Below are positions 52,242 through 62,339 of a stretch of 64,000 bases of DNA, one piece after another; within the stretch, counting starts at the first letter, position 1; every line of letters starts with the position of its first letter. The DNA comes from Mesostigma viride (Eukaryota > Streptophyta > Mesostigmatophyceae > Mesostigmatales > Mesostigmataceae), in the NCBI GenBank assembly GCA_009746045.1, contig RPFO01000167.1, positions 1,115,574 through 1,179,573 on the forward strand, given 5' to 3'. The notes below the pieces were generated by a model. It had not been told where the DNA came from, did no database searches, and saw only the letters and a list, made by a program, of their open reading frames with translations. The translations under genes and the position numbers were made by a program.

Positions 52242-52272
52242 CTAAGCTTAGCCGCTAGGCGGCTAAGCTTAG
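52242..52272. repeat. perfect 14-bp-arm inverted repeat
   Basis: CTAAGCTTAGCCGC, spacer TAG, GCGGCTAAGCTTAG. It can form a stable hairpin or cruciform. It is not at the edge of any element I could define. Confidence 0.85.
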
Positions 52273-52581
52273 CCAACTGACATGTGCACATCGATATAGT
52301 CTCAAAAAAAAAATATGTCAGTCACAGCTGTATCCCACGCCGGTATGTCTGTATGTACCTAGTTCGACCAGGTTGGCACTTAGCAGGTTCCGACTTCGGT
52401 CGCTGCTCATCGCTGCTCATGCAATTGCCTGCTCAATTCCTTAATAATTGATGACCATCCTATGGCTCCACTATTCATGGGCTCCGCAGTCCGCGGGTCA
52501 GCCTAATGCCTATGGATCTACTACTCACTAGGTATTAATAATAATAACCCTGTCGGACCACCGCCCACGGGCGCGGGAATA

Positions 52582-53050
52582 CACCGTCCGCATTGGAAGT
52601 TTGTTATTATGGGTCAATTTTTGCCGTATTTGCATTACGAATAACCCTGGATTGTTTGTTGGGGAGCCAGTCAGAGTCCCGGGTTTTTATTATTTAATTA
52701 AAACCTTTTGTTTGTTTGTTTGTCCTACAGCCGTTCAAGGCACATGGGTACTTATTTAATTAATAAATTTCTTTTGTTTGTTTGGTAGATATCGTACACG
52801 CCGCCCCCAATTCGGCCGGCAATCCGGCCCGGCGGCCCCCCTTCGGCGGCCATAGGCTAGAGTCAGTGTGAGGTCAGTGATACCCAGAGCCCACATGAGT
52901 TAATTAATTAATTTTGTTTGTTTGTTTGTTGAGTCCAGTCCTCAGCCCCCGGAGTTAATTAATTAATTTTCTTTTGTTTTTTTTATGGTTTTCAGCCAGA
53001 ACATTTTCCAGAAGCTAATTATTTAGTTAGAACTTCCAATGCGGACGGTG
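52582..53050. mobile_element. TA-target MITE, family M2
   Basis: 469 bp with inverted ends CACCGTCCGCATTGGAAGTT and its complement, flanked by TA (52580-52581 and 53051-53052). The interior has four copies of an AATTAAT...TTTGTTTGTTTG motif and no coding frame. Confidence 0.8.
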
Positions 53051-53266
53051 TATAATGAATAACCTCAGAACTCAAACTCAATTCCAGGCCCCTGGCCCCC
53101 GTGCCGGACACGCCCGCCTTCTCGTTGCGCCCTTTCTGTGAGGCCGTGAGGTCTGTCCGGGTCGGGTTCCACGCCGTTTGGCCATTAGGTAGGTAGTACG
53201 GTATGCAGAAGAATGTGAGAGGCGATCGCCAGTTCGCCACGTCTTGCCGAGTACTGGAGACAACCT

Positions 53267-53475
53267 CTACAATGGAAATTGTCCTTTTGGTGTTAACTTT
53301 TAACACCACGAAACCGCCAAATAACACCAAATCCCCATAGATTCTCTCGGGTTTATTGTAATATCGTTTGTTACTACTAGAAACCCCACATTTCAGTCTC
53401 GTTGCGCTCGTTGCGCCGATTGGCCCATTTTTAACACCAAATCCCTTAACACCAAAAAAGGATTTGAAACGAAAT
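53267..53475. repeat. dispersed repeat rich in TAACACC motifs
   Basis: TTGTAATATCGTT (53355), GCGCCGATTGG(C/T)CCATT, TTTTTAACACC and CCCTTAACACCAAAAA match 63605-63740 in the same order. CTCTACAATGG at 53266 is the reverse of CCATTGTAGAG at 63723. It is probably a repeat family with two orientations. The class is unknown. Confidence 0.65.
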
Positions 53476-53612
53476 GATCGGAGGATGCACACTGAACAGA
53501 ACTGAATACGCTCTGAACTGAACTGAGCTGAACTGAACATCAAGATCTGCGAATTCCCGCGCCTGCTAGAATGTACAGTGACCAGAAGTAGCGATAGCTT
53601 GTGCTGATCGAC

Positions 53613-53882
53613 ATGGCGGCAATTTTTCGCGGTGCTGTTAGTCTGATACGTTCCCGCCATTTCGCGATATTATCGGCAACTTTGTGGATACGTACGAACG
53701 TGTCACTGCGCTTTTGCATTTCGGAGCAAAATTTGCCGTGGTGTTATTTGTTGTCCGGCCTAGTGCAACTCTTACGATACATGGTTTTCAATGGTGTCAA
53801 GAGTCGGTTGACGTTCTTTTTGGCGTGGTGTTATTTCTGGGACAAGTCCGCGATACTGTACCTTAATCTGACAATTAAATGA
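53613..53882 (+). CDS. short ORF, unrecognised
   Basis: The ATG at 53613 opens about 89 codons (MAAIFRGAVSLIRSRHFAIL onward) with hydrophobic segments. Two overlapping frames contain VVLF-type repeats caused by a GTGGTGTTATTT repeat. No homologous family was recognised and it may be chance. Confidence 0.15.
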   Translation: MAAIFRGAVSLIRSRHFAILSATLWIRTNVSLRFCISEQNLPWCYLLSGLVQLLRYMVFNGVKSRLTFFLAWCYFWDKSAILYLNLTIK

Positions 53883-54139
53883 CAGGTCGCAATGACGGTT
53901 GGCCTACAGATATTTGGCGTTTAGGTGGGAATATATTGCGTCCGTTCTTCCCTTTTGGTGCCCTTCCACCACATTCTAACTTCTGCTGTTGTCAAGCAGA
54001 ATGCCGCGCATCACCATCGACCTCACGGTCTCTCCGATCCTGTGAAGCCACTTCCCGGCAGGCAGACGCAAAGCCGACAGCAAGCATCTCTAAGCGCCTC
54101 AGCTTCAAGCAGCGATGCAAGTCTTCTTGCCGCAGGGCT

Positions 54140-54350
54140 CGACGACAGGTGTGCTGCACCCAAGACTAGGAAGTCGGCACCTTCTGCCTCCACATGCCGC
54201 GTCGAGGAAGACACGCCTCCGGCCACTAGTGCACCGCTCAACGCTCAACGACAGGTGTGCTGCACCCAAGAAGAAGTCGGCACCTTCTGCCTCCACAGGC
54301 CGCGTCGAGGAAGACACGCCCCCGGCCACTGCACAACAGCGCGTGTTTGC
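54140..54350 (+). repeat. two-copy tandem repeat of about 106 bp
   Basis: Both copies run from ACGACAGGTGTGCTGCACCC through AGTCGGCACCTTCTGCCTCC to CGTCGAGGAAGACACGCC. An indel puts the copies in different frames, but both can encode DRCAAPK..KSAPSAST followed by RVEEDTPPAT. Confidence 0.75.
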
Positions 54351-54744
54351 TCCAACGGCCGACCGTAGGAAGGCACCCCCCCGCACGGGTGCACACCAGG
54401 GGAAGCCTAGCTGTGTGATCGGCTGCAGCCCCCCTGTTATCGCCCATGACCTGGCTCGAATGGCGGGTTTCACAGGCTGTTGTCTTAACCTAGTTCTATC
54501 TTCATCGCCCGTTATATTTTATACTGTGAGTCAGTTGTCATTCCGGTTCCTATTTACATATAAAGCCGTCTTAGTTTCATGCGCTTAATTTTAAGGTCTG
54601 GCGTAATGCAGCATATTGTTTACATTTTGCTCTTTATTCGTATGTGTCATAATGCATCGTGATGTCATGCATGCAGAAGCGGTCTGGCATACGTGAGGAC
54701 GACCCCAAGGTCTGGAGGCTGCGCGAGATTGAGGGGGTGCCTCT

Positions 54745-55050
54745 GAAATGCGGTGAAGGGGCACTAGATCAAGGAAGGGCATCGTCTACCGGTGCTCGCA
54801 TCAGCATGTCCGCAAGCACGTTTACCCGTCCATTGAGGTGGATGTCACTGATGAGCACGGTGTGCAGCGCCGACAGCTTGTCTTTTTCTGCCCCGCCTGC
54901 GTGAAGAAGCCGCATGAGTCACTCAGCAGCAACATTGACCTGCACAACCCGCCCAGGTTGTGGGACTCCCCCGTCACGTTGTCCCCGACGGAGGAGCGAT
55001 ATTTTGATGCAATTGGGTTCCCAGTTACTCCTGTCCTGAACTTGGCCTAG
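54745..55050 (+). CDS. unrecognised ORF, possibly a terminal exon
   Basis: The frame closes at a TAG at 55048-55050 and reads RKGIVYRCSHQHVRKHVYPS, then VDVTDEHGVQRRQLVFFCPA, CVKKP and a tail ending FPVTPVLNLA. The C..H and C..C pairs hint at a zinc-binding fold. The frame opens after a stop near 54755 with no ATG, so if real it is an exon. A neighbouring frame (54670-54770, KRSGIREDDPKVWRLREIEG) may be the preceding exon. No family was recognised. Confidence 0.35.
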
Positions 55051-55099
55051 AGTTTACCAAGTCCACATCCAGCTGTGCCATAGCAGAGCTCTAGCTTTT

Positions 55100-55568
55100 C
55101 TTAATTAATGGTGTAAGCTTGGGCCAATGAATGAAGGGACATTGAGCAAATTGTGAATCATGCACGGGGAAAATTCTGGCCAGAATACCATGGCACTCAT
55201 TTGTGCTTGATCCATGTAGGTGTAGCTAGACTTTGTGAGGACCAAGAGTTACTAATGTCATGGCCATGTTGTGTTTTGGAAAAAAGCAGGCACGGGAGGG
55301 TTTGCCTCGATCGACGTATGCCTTTGCAATTCGTTGTGTCCCCCACGGCCAAACGACTTTCATCTTCTTATGAAGTGAGAAACTATTCGTATATGTAGTA
55401 TGTTGCTTTATACATCTTGCCATCGTTTTTAGATAAAAGCTTTTTTATGTTTGTTATGTTCGTGATGACTGGTGTTTAGTGCACAACATTTATCAATATC
55501 GCGCGCTCCAATTGAACCGTTATTTGATTTTCCATGTTACCTCCTTGACAATGTACGGATTACACTAA
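55100..55568. other. unassigned region
   Basis: AT-rich and without a recognisable gene. It may be the 3' UTR and flank of the preceding ORF. Confidence 0.4.
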
Positions 55569-55569
55569 A

Positions 55570-55630
55570 ATACAAATTTAATTAATTAGTCTCGTGTCCC
55601 CGTTAGTTGGGGGACCACGGAGCACTGAAT
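55570..55630 (-). mobile_element. retroelement tail, type 2, reversed
   Basis: The minus strand reads AGTGCTCCGTGGTCCCCCAA, then a GGGACACGAG segment and TTAATTAA. It is a diverged copy of the tail at 58.4 kb. Confidence 0.6.
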
Positions 55631-55751
55631 TCCCAATTTAAGATACAGTGCAAGTTTCCCCAAGATGGACGTCAACACGTATAAATGTATGATATGTCCA
55701 AGTGCTGCAAATCCAAAAAATGGGCCTCAAGTTAGTCCTCGAGCTAATTAA

Positions 55752-57647
55752 GGGGACATGACACATTGAAAGTGCACTTTTCTGGAAAACAGACCTGTGC
55801 ATGGGATAAAAATCCGGTTATGCTTCCAAACCATAATAAATATGTGAAAAAAAAAATTTTCCAGCCACTTGGGGGTGGTACTACCCCCCAGCATGACCCA
55901 GTTATGAGCTAAAAATAGAAAAAGACGCTATTTTTGGCCGATTTTTCCTAGGAGACTGGGCAAACCAAAAGTGACCAAACCACATATTTTCCTAAAATCC
56001 CCACCCTTGCAAATAAATCTGGCTACTCAGGACCACAAAATAAGCACGTTTAGACTATTTATAGGGTTTAGCCCAAAACACGTATTTTTTTGGTCCTAAA
56101 AAAATAAATCAAATAGTAGACACATGCAAAAATTCCAGTGATGATATTTATACTAGGCCTAGGGTGGGAATTTCACTCTCACAAAGTTTGAGCTCATTCT
56201 GAGCACGTTTACTTGAATGTTATTAGTGTAAACATGCAAAAAAAAAATGACAGAAAATCCGGGTTATGAGCACAAACAACACCCCTTTTACACCCTAGCC
56301 AACCACTAACTGGGGCAAACCAGGTGCATTTAATTAATAAAATGTATCATAAAGCTTGCCACCAAATTACAGGTCATTCTGACCTAGTTTGCCCATAGTA
56401 CATCATGTTATAGCTGCCACCCTGCATGCTTGGTACACTGTGGCATGAGGGACACCATAAGCACATTCCTAAGCTTGCCCCCTGCAAATTGGGCAGAAGC
56501 ACGTAAAGAAAATGCTAGATGCTTGAAGAAGACATCCACCGACAAAATCATTACGCACGCAGGCATGACCACTTGCGGGAATCACCTCATAGCTAACACC
56601 CAGTCATGATGCTAAAGGATAAAAGGGCCATCCTCATAATAAGCACCTGATCCTTATCATCTAGGAAGCCCCAGCCATGTGTAATGAAAGCAAAACATAT
56701 TGGAAGGAGATAACTATATAACACATGCTCACCTTCCCTACAACTTCACACCTTGTTTTCCAGCAGGCTGAAGGGCCAAGACAAGCGTTTATGAGCTCGC
56801 CAGCTCCTTGCAACGTTGATGCCGCTCCCAGGCAGCTAGGGTCCTTGACTACGCAATATACAATGTCTACCATATGAAAAACTCCATAAAAGAAAGTGAA
56901 GCAGAGCCGCAAAACTGCCCGATCAACTCTTGCTAGCTTTAAGAAGCATGGCATACGCAGGATAAGGCAAAACATTGAAACCTGCGAAAACAGATAGCGC
57001 AACTGCAACAAGTGGCGAACAAAATAATAGCAAGAACACCCGGAATCGGCGCCAAAGCTTCATGCCAGGAACATTTAGAGCGCAAACCGACAGGGCGGTG
57101 ACATGCGGCAAATGAACGTACCACGGACGGCTTTATTTCCTACCCAGGCGCGCGAGACAGCCAGCCATCCATGGATGGCTTGACCGCGGATCGCGCAGGC
57201 CTGAACGATATCATTTCAGAAATGACGGGAAATGGCCGCAGATCGAAGCCGCTTAGGATGTTTTCACGGTTTCCATTACTAAACGCTTCTTCCTGCATCA
57301 ATATAATCCACAAATCTTAAATTCTACAGTCGCAGGCAGGCATTCTAAATTAATATGTGCGGCCAGATTTTCGGATTAGACCCCCGTGCAAATCTGGAAA
57401 GGCACCGACTTTTCAAATTGTGCATATCTGGCTATGAAACATCATACTAGAACATCGTTTAAAACCACCGGCGTACATTTTTCGCTTGTCGCCTGGCCGA
57501 TAAGGCAAATTTTTACGGAACACACGTCGCCATGGCCACCTCCGCACGAGGTGTGCGCATTGTGCACCACAATTTCACGGTCCGGGGGTACCGACGGTAC
57601 CGGCGCGAATTTTTTGGCGCCAAAAAATTCCGATGTGTCATGTCCCC
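55752..57647. mobile_element. TTAA-target TIR element, family P3
   Basis: 1,896 bp with inverted ends GGGGACATGACACAT / ATGTGTCATGTCCCC and TTAA on both sides (55748-55751 and 57648-57651). It is AT-rich with no transposase frame. Ends starting GGGG differ from the CCC of the other TTAA families here. It is probably non-autonomous. Confidence 0.75.
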
Positions 57648-57949
57648 TTAATCTTGCGCATGCACGCAAACAATGCCTACCATTCTTTTTATATTTCCTA
57701 GGACCCACAGTTACGGGGTCGTATAGTCTTTGACAACGTCCGCCAAACGCTGCTTATCCTGCTTCAATCCGATCCCATTATCTGAGTAAGAGGGGTTGAG
57801 CGGATGACGCCAATTAACAGCGTCTTTGCTCTGCATGTCAGCTTAAATTATGGCGTGTTATATGAAATGGTATATGTCCATTGTCCAATATTGGCCACCG
57901 CGTCGCCAAACCAGGGCTATAAATTAATGTCATATGTCACCAGCACCAT

Positions 57950-58525
57950 TAAGCAGTGGCGCCTGCAGCTCGTAGGGCTGTCAGCTCGTTTATCTGCTCG
58001 CACCAACCAGGTAGACACCTCACGTGGCCCCCCCGCGGGACTGCGACCAGCTCAGCCCGGCTGGCCGGCACCTCCTGACGTGGGCCGGGCCCGGCGCCCG
58101 TGATGTTAGACACCGCAAGGCCCGCACCTTCAACAAACAGCTAGTAGAGGACATGGGGGGCCTAGGCCTCTCCGTGCTTTGGAAGAAGCTGATGGACAAG
58201 GCCAAGTGGGCCCAGGTCATAGAGGGCAACGAGCCCCCCCCCGTGGGGAAGCGCCCGCGTGTGCAAACCCGCGGGAGGCACGCCAGACAGCTCCCCTAGG
58301 GTAGCGTGATGTTGTTTAGATAGATGTTGTAGGTAGCTGATGTAGATAGATTAGACCGGTAGGACTGTTTGCACCCATCCATCCATCCATCGGGGTTAAT
58401 GCTCCGTGACTCCCCAACGGGAGCACGAGTCAAACTAATTAATTAATTAATTAATTAATCAATTAATTAATTAATTAATTAAAATTAATTAATTGATTAA
58501 TTAATTAATTAATTAATTAACTGCT
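57950..58525 (+). mobile_element. LINE family C, 5'-truncated, type 2 tail
   Basis: Two frames carry the LINE ORF2 C-terminal end (LSARTNQVDTSRGPPAG, then FNKQLVEDMGGLGLSVLWKK, MDKAKWAQVIEGNEPPPVGK), so there is one frame break near 58080-58100. The 3' UTR contains (CATC)n, then TGCTCCGTGACTCCCCAACG, GGAGCACGAGT, then about 85 bp of AATT repeats. Confidence 0.75.
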
Positions 58526-58529
58526 TGAT

Positions 58530-58844
58530 TGCTTAATAAGGAACACGTCGCGTTGGGGAGCCACGGTCCCACGGAGAATGAAGATGCCTATACGGTTGGA
58601 TCAATGGATACTCGTGTAGGATAATGGATACTCGACTCCTCCCATGCATCGGCCGGGGAGGAGCCGGCAACAACGTAGAGCCAGTGATCGAGTGAATGGG
58701 TCGGCAGGCGAATCCATGACGACGTACGATTGCAAATGATTGAGGATTCAGGGCTTCTAGGACCATCTGTACTCCGTGCCCTCATGATAGACAAGGAGAA
58801 ATGGGCCGCAATCTGCGACAAGTGTACCTTCCTTCATCAGGGGC
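58530..58844. other. mixed retroelement debris
   Basis: It starts with a degraded, reversed type 2 tail (ACACGTCGCGTTGGGGAGCC, 58544). The rest includes a frame with KEKWAAICDKC-like residues near 58795-58830, perhaps an ORF2 end remnant. Nothing firm can be said. Confidence 0.3.
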
Positions 58845-59030
58845 ATTAATTAATTAACTAATTAAGAACATAACTCCGTAATTGGGAGTACATGTAGCAC
58901 ATATCCCTGAGAAGGGGCATATGGCTTTTCATACATTCTGAGCTACTTCCTGCAAGGCTAGGGTGTAAACTACACCTGCTCTAGGTGCACCAAGGGCACC
59001 TGCACCACCATGATGTCTCAGAGCTCAAAA
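58845..59030 (-). mobile_element. ORF1-element 3' end, reversed (type 1 tail)
   Basis: The minus strand reads GGTGCAGGTGCCCTTGGTGC, then TACTCCCAATTACGGAGTTA, TGTTC and (TTAA)n. It is the 3' UTR of the ORF1-only family without any coding sequence. Confidence 0.75.
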
Positions 59031-59054
59031 TTAAGGCCTGGCATGGGGGTGGGC

Positions 59055-60421
59055 TGGACCCACACCTGGGTGAGTCTCAGATGGGTTTCCGTCGTGGTCG
59101 TTACACTGTCATGGCTGTGTTTGTCGCGCGCCGGTTGATGGAGGAGGTGCGTCGCCTTCCCCCTGACAGTTTGCCGCTGGTCTTCATTTTTGTTGACTGT
59201 ATCAAGGCCTTTGACACAGTTCTCTGGGAGGCTCTTTGGGCCATCCTAGCTCTGGATCGGGTACCACCTGCGTTTATTGCTGCCATTCGCCGACTGTATG
59301 AGGGCTCACAGGCAGTAGTGCGGACTGCGGAAGGCACCACCCCACCATTCCCCCTTCACCACGCGGGGTGTGGCAAGGTAGTGTCCTGTCCCCATACCGG
59401 CCTGTTCATTATTGTCGTGGATCACGACGTACATGCGCTGGGCACGTGCGCGCTTTACTGCTCTTAAGGGGTTCGAGCCAGGCTTGGACATCCTTAACGA
59501 GAGCGCGCACGGCGGGGTTAAACCTGGTTACCGCCTGGCCGACCTGATTTATGCGGATGACACCACCCTCATCGCGAGCCCCGAGCACATTCAGACCTGG
59601 CTGGACTGTCTGGGCCTGGAGGCGCGGGCTGTGGGGTTGGAGATTAGTGTCAAAACTGAGGCGATGGTGATTGGGGCCTCCAGTACACCACCGCTGCCGC
59701 GCCTGCTCGACGGGACGGAGGTCCCATTCCGCGATCGCTTCAAACTGTTGGGGAGTTGGCTTCCTGACATGCACTGCAGACGATGTGGACACCCGCATCA
59801 GCCTGGCCTGGGCCAGGCTCCGTTCGCTCAACACCTACTGGCGCTCGAAGGGCCTGGGCGAGCACCGCAAGCGCATGCTCTTCAAGGTCCTTGTCCTCGC
59901 GGTGAGCACTCACGTATGGCGCCGAGGCGTGGACCATCACACCCAAACTGGCAGCTAGGCTCAACGGCACGGTTTACAGGATGCTCCGACAGGTCCTTAA
60001 CGTAGGGTTTTCTGAGCGCCCGTCATCAGAGTCTTTGTATCATGGTATGCCTCGTATTTCGGACGAGATTAGGCAGCGTAGGATAGCATTTGTAGGACAC
60101 CTTGCTCGCACCAGCCAGGTCGACACCGCCCTTGGTCTGGCCGGCCCCCAGCGGCTTGGCCAGCCAGGGCGACACATTCTGACCTGGCCTGGCCCCAAGG
60201 GCATTCCCAAAAGGGTAGGGAAACCTGTCACGAACTACATCCAGATGTTGCTGGACGACCTAGTGGTCCCAGCCCAGTTTGAACACCGTATCCACATTCT
60301 CTCCCGTCTTTGGACTGTCGTGCAGGACAAGACGCGGTGGCAGAAGATTGTCAAGGCTCACACGCCCGACCCTGTGGGCAAGCCCCCTCCCCCCAAGAGG
60401 AGGAGGCGTTTTGATGAGTAG
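59055..60421 (+). pseudogene. LINE ORF2 reverse transcriptase, broken
   Basis: RT blocks in order: MGFRRGRYTVMAVFVARRLM, FIFVDCIKAFDTVLWEALWA (catalytic Asp box A), RRLYEGSQAVVRT, LADLIYADDTTLI (YADD box C), AVGLEISVKTEAMVIG and FKLLGSWLPD, then a post-RT end IRQRRIAFVGHLARTSQVDT and DKTRWQKIVKAHTPDPVGKP. Frames change near 59460, 59780 and 59970, so it cannot make a full product. The start is missing through 5' truncation. Confidence 0.85.
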
Positions 60422-60567
60422 TGTAGTTAGGATTTTCTATAGACTAGATAGCTTAGAGTTAGGTTAGTTCGATTACGCGGCTTCCTCCACTCCACCCATC
60501 CATCATGGAATATGTGCTACATGATCTCCCAACGGAGGCATGTTATCATATAATTTAATTTAATTTG
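59055..60567 (+). mobile_element. LINE family B, copy B1, 5'-truncated within the reverse transcriptase
   Basis: 1,513 bp flanked by the duplication ATGGGGGTGGGC (59043-59054 and 60568-60579). The 3' end is TATGTGCTACATGATCTCCC, AACGGAGGCATGTTAT and (AATTT)n. These terminal 35-40 bases closely match the ORF1-only elements. Confidence 0.88.
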
Positions 60568-60760
60568 ATGGGGGTGGGCCCAAGCAGAAGGGGCGCTTTG
60601 CTGAGTAGAATAGGTAGGGTTTTCTAGATTAGATTAGCTCAGAGTTAGATTAGTTTGGTTTCGCGGCTTTGTCCCCCCTCCATCCATCCACGGGCATATG
60701 TGCTACATGATCTCCCAACGGAGTCATGTTATGATTTAATTTAATTTAATTTTAATGGGG

Positions 60761-61019
60761 GGCATGCTCCTGTTTAATACCCACGAGCCCCGCGGCCCAT
60801 TGCTAGAATGCAGGGTAGAAGTTCGCAGGTGGAGGTTATTGCCCCTGAGGATATCCGCTATGTACACTACCGCCTCGTCTGCAATTACAGTACAGGACAG
60901 CTGAGATGAGGATTTTATCCCCCTCAAGTGGCTATAGTACGGTTCCAAGGGCATGATGCATTGAATGAAAGAGTGCGTGAGTGCGTGCGTGAGTGCGTGC
61001 GTGTGTGCGTGCGTGCGTG
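60761..61019. other. unassigned region
   Basis: No feature was recognised. Its end grades into GTGC/GTGA repeats that precede the GGGA array. Confidence 0.4.
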
Positions 61020-61396
61020 AGGGAGGGAGGGAGGGAGGGAGGGAGGGAGGGAGGGAGGGAGGGAGGGAGGGAGGGAGGGAGGGAGGGAGGGAGGGAGGGA
61101 GGGAGGGAGGAGGGAGGAGGGAGGGAGGGAGGGAGGAGGGAGGGAGGGAGGGAGGGAGGGAGGGAGGGAGGGAGGGAGGGAGGGAGGGAGGGAGGGAGGG
61201 AGGGAGGGAGGGAGGGAGGAGGGAGGGAGGGAGGGAGGAGGGAGGGAGGAGGGAGGGAGGGAGGGAGGGAGGAGGGAGGGAGGGAGGGAGGAGGGAGGGA
61301 GGGAGGAGGGAGGGAGGGAGGGAGGGAGGGAGGGAGGAGGGAGGAGGGAGGGAGGGAGGAGGGAGGGAGGGAGGGAGGGAGGGAGGGAGGGAGGGA
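61020..61396. repeat. (GGGA)n array
   Basis: GGGA tetramers with GGA interruptions, about 376 bp. The same type as 44832-45100. ORFs with GREG or PPSL repeats are artefacts. Confidence 0.96.
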
Positions 61397-61584
61397 GTGC
61401 AAACGGCCGGGGAAATACGCTTTGGATTTCGAGCTCCGAAAATCGTCATGATCAATCTGCAGAGGACTTTTACCGGGCATTTTCGGCATCAGTAGGTTAA
61501 TGCATTAAAGGAGACAGTGTCTCTACCTTTGTCATGTTTCTAAGTACTATCATGGCAATGGTAATCCTCCCACCCACACTATTC

Positions 61585-61806
61585 ACCAAGCACACGTTCA
61601 GCCCACTGACCAAGCACATGTTCCACCCACTGACCAAGCACACGTTCCACCCACTGACCACACACGGGTTCCTCCTACTGACCAAGCACACGTTCCACCC
61701 ACTGCATGACCAAACACGGGTTCCCTATACTGACCAAAACCACACGTTCAACTCACTGCATGACCAAGCACAGGCTTTACCCACTGACCACGCACGGGTG
61801 CACCAT
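61585..61806. repeat. minisatellite with 22-30 bp units
   Basis: About nine degraded units of the form CACTGACCAAGCACACGTTC CACC, with some units carrying an extra GCAT before GACCAA. Confidence 0.9.
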
Positions 61807-62039
61807 ACTAAACAAAGCACTCCGGGTAAGTACCATCATCCACGGGTTATCCAGGTGCTGCCAAGTTGCCCTAGCCCCTACACTGCACTCACCCACCGAA
61901 CCAAACAGCCAAGCAAACAACCCAACCACCAATTGAAAGCAAACGGCATGTCTCTTCACCCTAATAATATAGTATGTACAGTCATTCATGCCTTCAGTTG
62001 GGTTGGCTTAAGTTGTGTTCACGACTTAAGTTGGGTCGC

Positions 62040-62078
62040 ATGATTAATTAAACTCGTGCTCCCGTTGGGTCGCATCAG
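62040..62078 (-). mobile_element. short type 2 retroelement tail, reversed
   Basis: ATTAATTAAACTCGTGCTCC CGTTGGG matches the reversed type 2 tail. GTTGGGTCGCAT on both sides (62030 and 62066) could be a 12-bp target duplication, making this another tail-only insert of about 30 bp. Confidence 0.6.
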
Positions 62079-62339
62079 ATTTCGGCATTCAAGTTCAAAG
62101 TAGTTCAGAACAGTATGTTTGAGTATCTTTAGTTCAAATTAGTACAATTAAGTAGAGTCATTCATGTGTTAAGTTGGGTCGACCCCACAAAAACCTTGAA
62201 CACAACGAAAGACGTGAATGACGGAATAACTGTACCAGTAGGGGCTTGGCCCCTACCGGGTCTACTTGTTATCATGGATAAAACACACAAATTATTTTGA
62301 CAATGGAGCTTGTAAATTAGTAACAACATGTAATGGGTG

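Larger units (their letters stand above)
59031..60760 (+). mobile_element. LINE family B, copy B2, split by copy B1
   Basis: The left piece (59031-59054) ends in ATGGGGGTGGGC. The right piece (60568-60760) begins with the same 12 bp and has the ORF2 end (CCCAAGCAGAAGGGGCGC), the 3' UTR, GATCTCCCAACGGAGTCATG and (AATTT)n. Confidence 0.8.

Noticed and set aside
58435-58525. AATT tract as a replication origin or matrix attachment site
   Set aside because: It directly follows the type 2 retro-tail hairpin and is explained as a long LINE tail.
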